From a virus: a DNA stretch of 39,852 nt. The position numbers and the translations under genes are program-made. Under the pieces are notes generated by a model. That model saw nothing but the letters and a program-made list of their open reading frames with translations, had not been told where the DNA came from and did not search any database. Where the stretch lies: IMG/VR virus record IMGVR_UViG_3300004369_000045, positions 1 through 39,852 of that record. The stretch is one strand, 5' to 3'. This document shows positions 21,110 to 28,421 of this stretch, one piece after another. The number at the start of each line of letters is the position of its first letter. The stretch's first letter is position 1.

Positions 21110-21661
21110 TTACAACTGTCTTACCTCTAGGGCCACAAATCCTGATGCTTCCAAAACTTCCTGAGATATTAAAGAAGGAAGACCAGCCATGAAACCAACT
21201 GCATTGCTCTTATCAAACTTTGGATACAGCATGCACATCTCTGCAATCGTTTCTTCGTTCCATAGGTTTGCTTCTGCAGTTGTCAACTGGCCAGCTTGAA
21301 CTAGCTGCTCCATTTTCTTAACGATCTGCTTATACTCTGCTCTATTTAAAACTCTCCAGACAACATGCTTATCATACGTTATTGATGTAACATAGATGTC
21401 ACCGTAAGTATTCTTCCACTCTTTAACAATTCCAGCTTTGGGACCGTCTTTCCAAATTGGCTCATCGTCAGGAACCTGCTCTATGTCCGTGTACTGATTA
21501 ACCTCTTCATCAAAAGAATCTTCGATAACTAGATGATCCTCAAGCTCTACGTCTACAGTGTTTTCGTCGTCTGATCCGGAAAGTGTGAATTCAATCTCTT
21601 GAGAATCACCAGTGTCCTCTATGTCAAGATTCGTAAGCACAACTTTTCTTTTATTGTCCAT
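21110..21661 (-). CDS. Tail assembly chaperone-like protein 1 (183 aa)
   Basis: The start is an ATG with AAGGAG five bases upstream. The first 70 residues are acidic and low in hydrophobics, probably disordered; residues 82-175 form a compact domain shared with the downstream 209-aa protein (WKNTYGDIY, YPKFD, EVLEASGF). It sits between the tube-like genes and the giant tape-measure-slot gene, where tail chaperones are normally found. An extended -10 promoter candidate lies in the 39-base gap upstream. The chaperone role is inferred from position and from the paralogous pair; I see no diagnostic catalytic or binding residues. Confidence 0.58.
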   Translation of the reverse strand: MDNKRKVVLTNLDIEDTGDSQEIEFTLSGSDDENTVDVELEDHLVIEDSFDEEVNQYTDIEQVPDDEPIWKDGPKAGIVKEWKNTYGDIYVTSITYDKHVVWRVLNRAEYKQIVKKMEQLVQAGQLTTAEANLWNEETIAEMCMLYPKFDKSNAVGFMAGLPSLISQEVLEASGFVALEVRQL

Positions 21662-21688
21662 TTCATCTCCTTGAAATTATCATTGAAC

Positions 21689-21697
21689 ATTATATCA
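21689..21697 (-). promoter_or_regulatory. Candidate extended -10 promoter before the chaperone genes
   Basis: The minus strand reads TGATATAAT, an exact TGnTATAAT extended -10, in the only gap (39 bases) between the 328-aa gene and the first chaperone-like gene. No good -35 hexamer is found 16-18 bases upstream, which extended -10 promoters can tolerate. The start of transcription would fall about 20 bases before the ribosome site. The surrounding DNA is AT-rich, so a chance match is possible. Confidence 0.35.
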
Positions 21698-21700
21698 TAA

Positions 21701-22687
21701 TCATATTATTGGTGGCGAACTGCCTAAAATAGCCCCCCAGTTAGTTGCGTAATTAATACTTTGATCATTGGCAACTGACGACAACGGGCCTGCAGAAACA
21801 TTCTCTGCTGAAATTGTCTTTATAAATGATGTGTCAACCTCGGTAAAGTAGTGATCTCTGGCCATAAATTGATATGTTTCGGCAACTGGTTGTCCGCCAG
21901 GAGAGTATATCGTTGACATGTTAATAATATTAACCTCTTGTAAAACTATTTTCATTGGAGAATTTAGTGCAGTAGATTTAACTACTCTCTGATTAACGTC
22001 GGACAACATAGTTCTACTAATATTGTCTACTGCTCCGTTAAACTCTACATCATTAGCGTCTGATTGAAAAAGATTCTTTGGGGACAGAGCCACCTCTTCA
22101 AGTCCATAAACTATAACGAAGTTAAATGGCGGATGTGCGCTAAATATATTTCTACCAGAATCTACAACATTTTTTGCAAACGGATCCTCAGTTATTCGAT
22201 CTAGCTGACTTCGCTCCCAGTACTTATTTATTAAAGCTTCATCTTCTTCTGTTTCCAATCTGCTTCTTAAATTAGAAATTACTTTATTTGATGCGCTCTT
22301 ATCTGTTGCAGCCGAAGTTCTTATGGAAGCAGCTTTTTCTAAAAGGTCTGTCATTCTTCTTGGGTATCTAGTATATATGGAGACTTCTCCGGTAATAATT
22401 CTTGTTCCATACATTATCGCATCGTAATTATATGACCAGAATCCATAAAGAGGCTGCTTCTCTTGGCGAACATTGAATGCAAATGTTGCGATATCCAATT
22501 CATCATCTGGCTGAAAAAGCCCATCAATAAATATTCTAATATCCTCGCCGCTGAAATAGTAGTCATAATAATTACTAAATCTTTTATCGCCTGAAGTTCC
22601 ACCACTCCAGACTAGGTCCAATCTTTCATTAAGCGGGTTAAACTCCCTAGTAGAGTTGGCAGAAAATGCATCAGGTTCAGCGGGCAT
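21701..22687 (-). CDS. Third tube-like tail protein (328 aa)
   Basis: The ATG at 22687 overlaps the end of the 266-aa gene by 11 bases; GGAGG lies eight bases upstream. The layout follows the two upstream tube-like proteins: SGEDIRIFIDG, a strand with REKQPLYG in divergent form, then GTRIITGEVSIY, a HPPFNFVIVYG strand, and a C-terminal EVNIINMS...ETYQFMARD. It differs by a charged helical insert near residues 130-180 and a longer C-terminal tail. Such divergent tube paralogs are known to cap tubes or connect them to baseplates, and its place last in the trio, next to chaperones and giant tail genes, fits a tube-to-baseplate adaptor. The paralogy is seen by eye; the exact role is inferred. Confidence 0.6.
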   Translation of the reverse strand: MPAEPDAFSANSTREFNPLNERLDLVWSGGTSGDKRFSNYYDYYFSGEDIRIFIDGLFQPDDELDIATFAFNVRQEKQPLYGFWSYNYDAIMYGTRIITGEVSIYTRYPRRMTDLLEKAASIRTSAATDKSASNKVISNLRSRLETEEDEALINKYWERSQLDRITEDPFAKNVVDSGRNIFSAHPPFNFVIVYGLEEVALSPKNLFQSDANDVEFNGAVDNISRTMLSDVNQRVVKSTALNSPMKIVLQEVNIINMSTIYSPGGQPVAETYQFMARDHYFTEVDTSFIKTISAENVSAGPLSSVANDQSINYATNWGAILGSSPPII

Positions 22688-23477
22688 TTGAAATTCCTCC
22701 TCCCCCCGATGGGCTTATTATCTCTTCGGCAACTGTTGGTCTATTGTATCTGGTATTATAGTATTCTGCGTCATTTAGTGCTGCCAAATCATCAATAATA
22801 AGATCTCCAAATATATTTGTACTAATCTGATCTCTTTCCTTCATTTCATCTGGGTAGGATGCGTCTCTTGAAACAGTAGCGTCGTTCGGCATTCTTACTA
22901 AGGGTTGTATGCCTCTAGCCATATAAGTATAGGTTTGCTCTGTTATTAAGTCATCAATAGAAAGAGTTTGACCTTCGTCAACTATCGTTACTCCATATAT
23001 TTTCATTTTGGAGCCAAGTCCATACTCGTTGAAAAATGTTATGACTATATCAAAGGGCGGAAGCATGTCAGCCAGTGGAGCAAAGTATCCCGTTCTTCTT
23101 GCTAAATACTGCTTAAATTCCTTTATTCTATAGAATGCGTATTCATTGAATACGGTAAAAATAAGGCTTCCAGCTATAGTTCTTCCACCCTTTATGAAGC
23201 CACGCACATTTACGTGTCCCAGGGTTCTAACCGGAGAGTTTTCTCTGTGTATAGAATAAGAGATAGTTTGCAGCTCTCCTAGAGTGATAATATCACCTTG
23301 AGATTCGACATTTCCATCTGGTCCAATAACTGGCAAAACTATTGTTGCAACAGCGTCAGCGCCGGAGTAAGACATTGTGGAAAGATATTTTTCCCAATCA
23401 TAGAGATCATTTCCACTTTTTTCAATAGGCTGCTCTTCTTTAGTTTTAGTAAATGTAAAAGTTTTTATTTCAGCCAT
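22677..23477 (-). CDS. Second tube-like tail protein (266 aa)
   Basis: A TTG four codons upstream (23489) extends the frame, but it overlaps the GGAG that serves the ATG at 23477 with six bases of spacing, so the ATG is chosen. The protein matches the 220-aa tube protein along most of its length: YLST.SYSGADAVAT, REN(S)PV(R)T(L)G, GGRTIAGSLIFTVF, LPPFDIVITF.NEYG, and a closing TYTYMARG strand. It carries an extra loop after the first strand and a longer C-terminus. It is probably a tube ring variant. The start sits directly behind a strong terminator hairpin that follows the first tube gene, so its expression should be lower than that of its neighbour. Confidence 0.65.
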   Translation of the reverse strand: MAEIKTFTFTKTKEEQPIEKSGNDLYDWEKYLSTMSYSGADAVATIVLPVIGPDGNVESQGDIITLGELQTISYSIHRENSPVRTLGHVNVRGFIKGGRTIAGSLIFTVFNEYAFYRIKEFKQYLARRTGYFAPLADMLPPFDIVITFFNEYGLGSKMKIYGVTIVDEGQTLSIDDLITEQTYTYMARGIQPLVRMPNDATVSRDASYPDEMKERDQISTNIFGDLIIDDLAALNDAEYYNTRYNRPTVAEEIISPSGGGGISNAR

Positions 23478-23479
23478 TA

Positions 23480-23530
23480 AAATCTCCAAAAATTAAAATA
23501 GGTGCATGGCAGCTATCCATGCACCTATTT
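23480..23530 (-). terminator. Strong intrinsic terminator after the first tube gene
   Basis: A perfect 14-bp inverted repeat (23496-23509 with 23517-23530, 7-base loop) begins about 20 bases after the tube stop codon. On the minus strand the stem ends in TATTT and is followed by TAATTTTT, a T-rich tract. The same tract leads straight into the GGAG ribosome site of the next gene. The hairpin should reduce transcription from the abundant sheath-tube pair into the less abundant downstream genes, while some readthrough must occur unless the next promoter is strong. Confidence 0.8.
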
Positions 23531-23549
23531 CTTGACACCTTAGTAATTA

Positions 23550-24212
23550 TCAGGGTCTAATAATTGTTGTATTTAACCCTTCGGGTGGAACACCCACTAG
23601 ATTAGTTGGATCAACAAGAGTGTCATTTCTAATTGTGTACATGGGCCCGAGCTCACGAGCAACATAGGTCATTGTTTCTTCAATAACAATATCGTCCATT
23701 GAAGCGCCTGATCCTTCATTGAGAAGTTCTACACCGAATATAGACCTAACGGCTGACTGTCCGTACTCATTAGCAAATGTAATGGTAATGTCAAATGGGG
23801 GAATCTGGTCAGCGTAGTAAGGAACCTTTCTAACGACACCAGTTCTTTGTTCATTAACGTCTGCAATACCTCTTCTGTGACCATTGTCGCCAGGAAGGGT
23901 ATTGTGACTTCTTGTGTAGAAGTCCATTGGTCTATTCTGTGTGTAATTTTGTTCCAACATCTTATAAAGAGCTGGACGATCAAACACTGTGAATATTAGT
24001 GATCCGGCGATTCCGCGCTTACCTCTTGAGAAGGATCGTGGGTTGGGTGACCCCATTGTATAGATAGGGGCCTTTTCTCTGGTAACAGAGAAAGTAATTC
24101 CGGATAGCGCACCTATTTCTATTCCACCAAATGTAGCTACAATGTCTGCACCGGAGAAAGTTGTATAGGTATTAAGATACTTGTTTACTGATGTATATTC
24201 TTCTGTGGCCAT
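23550..24212 (-). CDS. Main tail tube protein (220 aa)
   Basis: The start is an ATG with AGGAGG ten bases upstream, 28 bases after the sheath stop. Sheath followed by tube is the standard order in contractile-tailed phages. The protein is short, beta-rich and compact: SGADIVATFGG, ITFSVTREKAPIYTMG, GKRGIAGSLIFTVF, IPPFDITITFANEYG and MTYVARELGP. These segments recur in the next two genes, which identifies a tube family of at least three members here. Among the three it is the shortest, lies directly after the main sheath and is followed by a terminator, all expected of the abundant polymerising subunit. No frame damage is visible. Confidence 0.8.
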   Translation of the reverse strand: MATEEYTSVNKYLNTYTTFSGADIVATFGGIEIGALSGITFSVTREKAPIYTMGSPNPRSFSRGKRGIAGSLIFTVFDRPALYKMLEQNYTQNRPMDFYTRSHNTLPGDNGHRRGIADVNEQRTGVVRKVPYYADQIPPFDITITFANEYGQSAVRSIFGVELLNEGSGASMDDIVIEETMTYVARELGPMYTIRNDTLVDPTNLVGVPPEGLNTTIIRP

Positions 24213-24240
24213 TTTATTTTACCCTCCTAATCGGTAATTA

Positions 24241-25479
24241 TTATAGATTAATGGCTACTCTGACTTCGATCTCCTTGAGCTCGAAGGCAGGTGTTAAAAT
24301 GAGGTCTACAATCGCCTTGTTTTCATTTGGTATATACGAGACTGTAAAGTCACTACCAAGCAAGGCACCTACAATTTGCATACCTCTCAGACCAGAAGTA
24401 ATTGCTGTCTCCATCGCATTTCTTGTTTGAATGTTTGATGGTTCGCCAACAAATCTCTGGCAAGCTTGTCTAACAACAGATGTGGCATCATCGATGATTC
24501 TCTTTGTTGAGAGACGTGTGTAATCAGATGTGGACCAACCAAATGTTAAGCCTTCTCCAAATACAGGAATCTTGTTAAAGTTAATTATTACAGAGTTAAC
24601 ACCCTTGCCTCCAAGTGTAGCCTGCATCGTTCTTGATGGGGCGTAACGCAAAGCCTCTACGTTGTACAGGGCCTTGTTTACAAGAGAGCTGTAGGACGGA
24701 ATGATACTCAGGGCACCAGCTATGTGTGCGGCACCGTTTGTGTAACCAAATACGGTATCTCCAGAACGGTAATTAACTGGCTTAATTTCTGCAGCAACTA
24801 CAGTAACATATGGTCCAACTTCTTTTAGAAGTGAGCTAGAATCTCTATCTGGAAGATTTGTCAAACCTAAATGAGTAGAAACCTCACCAGGAGTCATTGA
24901 CTCGGAAGCGCTATCATATGGCTTGACGCCCATGATGGCTATGCAGGGATTAACATTTTCTGCTATATCCTTGACTTTTTCTGCAACCTTATATGCCCAG
25001 TTGCTAGTAACGGTTGAACTATTGTCAGCGTAAAAGCCATAGAGTCCACCTGAACTTGGTGTAGCAGCCCACTCATTGGGATGGCCACCTCTACCCCAAG
25101 GTATGATCATGTCTGGGATAGCAGCTTCTGCTGCAGCAAAGGCTGCATCAAATACTGATCCACCGTAAGAGCTACTTGTAACTGTAGCAGTTGTGTGGTT
25201 CCACGCTGTATCACTTGGAAGTGGCACTATGTATATTCTTCCTGCGCCAGCTAAAATTAGCTCCAAATATGCCCTGTGGGCGTCTGAGCCATCGCCAAAA
25301 GCAGTGATAACGTCTGCCTCGTTAGTTACTCTAACTACATCTAGATCAGCTACGGAACCAGTTCCGCTAGCTGTACTGCGACGTGCTATTGCAACAATTC
25401 TGGGACCAACAGGTGTATCCTGACGTGATACACTGTAGAAGCGATCTCTAATTAATGTTTTTACTCCAGGTATAGCCAT
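24241..25479 (-). CDS. Main tail sheath protein (412 aa)
   Basis: It forms the contractile outer layer of the tail. It starts MAIPGVKTLIRDRFYSV at an ATG with GGAGG twelve bases upstream. Family features seen are an N-terminal VGPRIVAIARRS strand, RVTNEADVITAFG followed by a helix and a GAGRIYIVPLP strand, a variable middle, and a C-terminal sheath domain: TRLSTKRIIDDATSVVRQAC, a helical part, then a VDLILTPAFELKEIEVRV strand. The length is typical of a compact sheath without large surface inserts. It is preceded by a 111-base gap that may hold a promoter and followed by the tube gene. It is related to the 530-aa sheath-like protein encoded upstream. Confidence 0.9.
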   Translation of the reverse strand: MAIPGVKTLIRDRFYSVSRQDTPVGPRIVAIARRSTASGTGSVADLDVVRVTNEADVITAFGDGSDAHRAYLELILAGAGRIYIVPLPSDTAWNHTTATVTSSSYGGSVFDAAFAAAEAAIPDMIIPWGRGGHPNEWAATPSSGGLYGFYADNSSTVTSNWAYKVAEKVKDIAENVNPCIAIMGVKPYDSASESMTPGEVSTHLGLTNLPDRDSSSLLKEVGPYVTVVAAEIKPVNYRSGDTVFGYTNGAAHIAGALSIIPSYSSLVNKALYNVEALRYAPSRTMQATLGGKGVNSVIINFNKIPVFGEGLTFGWSTSDYTRLSTKRIIDDATSVVRQACQRFVGEPSNIQTRNAMETAITSGLRGMQIVGALLGSDFTVSYIPNENKAIVDLILTPAFELKEIEVRVAINL

Positions 25480-25521
25480 ATTGGTTTTAATCCTCCAAAT
25501 AATAAACTTTTTGAATCTTCA

Positions 25522-25551
25522 CTTATAGTAATGGCTAACTTATAAAAACAA
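25522..25551 (-). promoter_or_regulatory. Weak promoter candidate before the sheath gene
   Basis: In the 111-base gap upstream of the sheath gene the minus strand has TTGTTT, an 18-base spacer and TATAAG. The hexamers are imperfect and the region is AT-rich, so this could be chance. The gap is one of the largest in the window and precedes two genes expected to be highly expressed, which is the main reason for listing it. I see no hairpin in this gap. Confidence 0.25.
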
Positions 25552-25590
25552 CTACAAACTAAATCTGCTGGACTTTTTATATATACCATT

Positions 25591-26454
25591 TCATGTGTTT
25601 GGAGTAGCTGTTTGGAATAGGTCTATAATATTTCCTGTAGTTCCAGACAAATTTGGTGTAGCCAGTTCGTTTCTTAATAACTCTCTTTCATACGCCATCC
25701 ATGTTCTCGCATCTACGGCGATCTTCTCAATTCTTCCATTTGCTATGGCAAACGTTTTCTCCGTAGTCAACATATATGTCACTGTTCTTTTGTGTATATC
25801 TTTACCATCTCTGTTTATTTCAGAGTCTGACAGCCTCCTAGAATAGACCAGCTCGGATGCACCAGCTGCTTTAAATATTGAAGTATACTCCAGCATGAAG
25901 TCCTCAAATGCTTCGATAACCTGATCGCACAGAACCGCTGCATCTAGATCGTCTCTTGTTGTTGTAGTATCTGCACCCTGGAAGGTTCCGACTTTTGACA
26001 TTACTGTAAAGCCAATTATATTTTGAAATCTTTGACCATAGATAGTTACCGTATTAGACAGTACGTTCTGTCTCATTCGTGGCTTTGGTTCTGTGGTATG
26101 AGCCTTTCTTAATTCTAGGTGATAGCCTATAACAGCTGGAAATTCGTCTAGTCCTAAAGAGGTAGACGAAGGCGATGTGCTCAAATCTCCAACTGATGTA
26201 TCAATTGTTAAATTATCATTATACGTTGTGCTGCTCTCTCTGTTTATACTCAATGGGAATATCGGTATATTAGGATAGCTTTCTTCCCATAGTTTTTTAA
26301 CAAGAGCTATAAATTCAATATATGTTAAGTTGCCAGAATATATTTCCTCAACACCATCTTGATCTAGCCGCCTATAACCGGGCGACTGAAGAGCTGGGTA
26401 ACCGTATCTTAAGTTCTCGGAAAAACTAGGAAAGTCTCTATTGATATATGCCAT
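25591..26454 (-). CDS. Probable tail terminator / tail completion protein (287 aa)
   Basis: The start is an ATG with AGGAG six bases upstream, one base after the stop of the sheath-like gene. The N-terminal half is polar and partly low in complexity (many Ser and Thr near residues 70-100). The C-terminal half has strands typical of small connector proteins (NTVTIYGQRFQNIIGFTV), then a DQVIEAFEDFMLEY helix and an RTVTYMLTTEKTF strand. Gene order (adaptor, stopper, sheath-like, this gene, sheath, tube) places it where tail terminator proteins, which cap the head-proximal end of the tube, usually lie. The call rests on position and strand pattern; no invariant residue was recognised. Confidence 0.5.
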   Translation of the reverse strand: MAYINRDFPSFSENLRYGYPALQSPGYRRLDQDGVEEIYSGNLTYIEFIALVKKLWEESYPNIPIFPLSINRESSTTYNDNLTIDTSVGDLSTSPSSTSLGLDEFPAVIGYHLELRKAHTTEPKPRMRQNVLSNTVTIYGQRFQNIIGFTVMSKVGTFQGADTTTTRDDLDAAVLCDQVIEAFEDFMLEYTSIFKAAGASELVYSRRLSDSEINRDGKDIHKRTVTYMLTTEKTFAIANGRIEKIAVDARTWMAYERELLRNELATPNLSGTTGNIIDLFQTATPNT

Positions 26455-26455
26455 A

Positions 26456-28048
26456 CTATGCTCCTGGTCCTGCGGCTAATGAGAAGTTTATCTTCTTAAT
26501 AGCGAAGAAAGATATCAACTCTATTTCAAATATCAGCACACCTCTATCTACACTAGAAAAATTAGCCTTAAATGAAAAGTCTAAGATGGCCTTATTTTTC
26601 TTTAGTGTTTGCAGATACATTTTAACTTCGTCAATAATACTATCATAAGATAAAATATCAAATTTCGATAAAGCTATTCCTTTTATTTCACTAACTACCG
26701 AAGCAACTAGTCTCATCTGGAAAAGCTTGCTAAATACAGAATCTTTATCAGCCATTGTATACTCATTGGTAACATATGTTTCAAAAGGAACTGCTCTTCT
26801 AGTTTTTCTGCCCCTATAAACGGTGTTGATGCCTATATTCTCTAATCTTTCATAATCAGCGTAAGTTAGGTCATTTCCAAAAATCGACAGTGCGCCTGGT
26901 ATCCTAGATCTTATTAAAGCTTTAGCTTCTCTATTTGAAGACATCATACCTGCGTAAGCGGCTGCCGCTGTAGAAGTGTAGCTTATTTTTAATTCTGGAT
27001 GCTGAAAAACAAGTTCCCCATAAATGGGTATAATATACCTACCCTTATCTGAGGCGATTTGACCATTTGAATATAAGGTAAGCTTATTTGCAATAACAGA
27101 ATTAGACTCAAGGATAGATATATCCGCTGCCTTAATTCCATCAGATCTACTGCCTATAACACCCATTTGTACGTAACCAGTTGTATTATGAAAGAGGGAA
27201 CAATAGTTTGCCAATTGAGTAATGAAATCAACTCCACCAGTATTCATAATACTAGTTTCAAGTGGAACTACTACGTCAACAAAATCCAGATCTATTATTT
27301 CAGAGTAAGTTTGCTCCAACCTATCGTGGTATCTTTGATAAAATGTTTGAGATCCAGGGGTTGCATCATTTATGGAAAAGATATTTGTAGAAATATTTTT
27401 TTGAGAATAAGTCTCAACATACTCTGACATTGGAGCAACGGCGCATATCATAATGTCCCTTGCGCCGCACGAGTATGCGTCTAACACACCTTTTAGGAGG
27501 GGGCTATTTGCATCGGCTCCAATTAAATCAATCGCGTGTTGTATCGAATTTATTCTAACTGGATAATTTAACTTCATTCCGTCTGCGTGGCCCAAAAGAA
27601 GTATCGTGCTAGTATTTTTTCTATTTAACTGCTGATACGTTGGATTATAATTTATAACTGAAGATTTTGGCGAAGCTATCGTAACTGGAGAAACTGAAGA
27701 TTGAGACTGCTTAACTTGAAAACTTACTGTAGCATTTATATTTTGGACACTACTGCTTGTCGTGGCCAAAATAGTATAAGTATACTCGTACAAGTTTTCA
27801 GGAACTTTATAGGTGAATGTATATTCACCAGTTCCAGACCTAAGTATAGAATTATTATTAATGTTTCCATTATTGTTTAGTAGAGAGTATGGACCATCTA
27901 TTACCGGGCCAGAACCAGTGCTCCCCCTTAGAACATAAACTATTACATCTACAGGAGTTGCTAAATTAGCTGGATCATAGATAGATCCATCGTAATCAGT
28001 AAAAACAAATTTAAACTGAGCTGTCTGACCTTTAGTTAAAGCTAGCAT
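26456..28048 (-). CDS. Second tail-sheath-like protein with N-terminal Ig-like domain (530 aa)
   Basis: A TTG at 28075 gives a nine-residue longer frame, but the ATG at 28048, behind a purine-rich GAGAGAAG, is the better start. Residues 1-115 form a beta-rich Ig-like domain (TAQFKFVFTDYDGSIYD, VDVIVYVL, GEYTFTYKVPE, ATVSFQV). The rest follows the sheath pattern: a TSTILLLGHADG strand, RINSIQHAIDLIGAD, a helix and an ARDIMICAVAP strand, a middle domain with FVDVVVPLE, and a C-terminal domain with FSKLFQMRLVASVVSEI and a VLIFEIELISFFAIKKI strand. The gene lies between the stopper and the tail terminator genes, so it may form a special ring at the neck or sheath end instead of the bulk sheath. 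The sheath family is well supported; the specialised role is inferred. Confidence 0.75.
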   Translation of the reverse strand: MLALTKGQTAQFKFVFTDYDGSIYDPANLATPVDVIVYVLRGSTGSGPVIDGPYSLLNNNGNINNNSILRSGTGEYTFTYKVPENLYEYTYTILATTSSSVQNINATVSFQVKQSQSSVSPVTIASPKSSVINYNPTYQQLNRKNTSTILLLGHADGMKLNYPVRINSIQHAIDLIGADANSPLLKGVLDAYSCGARDIMICAVAPMSEYVETYSQKNISTNIFSINDATPGSQTFYQRYHDRLEQTYSEIIDLDFVDVVVPLETSIMNTGGVDFITQLANYCSLFHNTTGYVQMGVIGSRSDGIKAADISILESNSVIANKLTLYSNGQIASDKGRYIIPIYGELVFQHPELKISYTSTAAAAYAGMMSSNREAKALIRSRIPGALSIFGNDLTYADYERLENIGINTVYRGRKTRRAVPFETYVTNEYTMADKDSVFSKLFQMRLVASVVSEIKGIALSKFDILSYDSIIDEVKMYLQTLKKNKAILDFSFKANFSSVDRGVLIFEIELISFFAIKKINFSLAAGPGA

Positions 28049-28049
28049 C

Positions 28050-28421
28050 TTACTTCTCTCTAGTTGCTCCGACAATCCAATAGTCTACTTTACCCATTCT
28101 ACCTCTCGCGGCTGTAACCGTATCTATTACAAATAAAGTATAATTTTTAGTTACTTTTAAAGAAAAATTCTCATAAATCCTATCTCCTTCTTTAGGATTT
28201 ATATGATCCTCAAAATAGTACACTGCATCATACTTTGTAAAGAGTCCGTCTTGATTTTCTGTTGTTGATAGCGCATTGGTTATGCCGGACTGTCCTACTT
28301 GACGAGTTGTAACTCTCTCAAATTTACTAGAGTGGTTTCCATTTGAAAGTATCCTTTGAAGATATACATCATGACCCCATTCTCTTAATACTTTTTTAAA
28401 AGATCTTTTAATATCAATCAT
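28050..28421 (-). CDS. Probable head-tail stopper / connector protein (123 aa)
   Basis: The ATG lies inside the last codons of the adaptor gene (8-base overlap), so translation is coupled. The small protein has the usual stopper layout: a charged N-terminus, a GLFTKYDAVYYFEDHINPKEGDRIYE segment split by a turn, then a FVIDTVTAARGRMGKVDYWIVGAT strand pair. The part KEGDRIYE before the final strands is like the 'GD' beta turn found in small beta-barrel connector proteins that plug the portal channel after packaging. Position after the adaptor and before tail genes agrees. The sequence evidence is moderate. Confidence 0.6.
   Translation of the reverse strand: MIDIKRSFKKVLREWGHDVYLQRILSNGNHSSKFERVTTRQVGQSGITNALSTTENQDGLFTKYDAVYYFEDHINPKEGDRIYENFSLKVTKNYTLFVIDTVTAARGRMGKVDYWIVGATREK

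Noticed and set aside
21100-21140. Programmed frameshift joining the 183- and 209-aa chaperone genes
   Set aside because: The second frame is +1 (or -2) to the first, the classic -1 slip would not reach it, and the junction CAGTTGTAAGATG has no recognisable slip site. The second gene also has its own ATG one base after the stop.
23478-23489. TTG start for the second tube-like protein
   Set aside because: The TTG overlaps the GGAG that serves the ATG at 23477.
28049-28075. TTG start for the second sheath-like protein
   Set aside because: It lies deep in the stopper gene; the ATG at 28048, directly after the stopper stop codon, is better placed.
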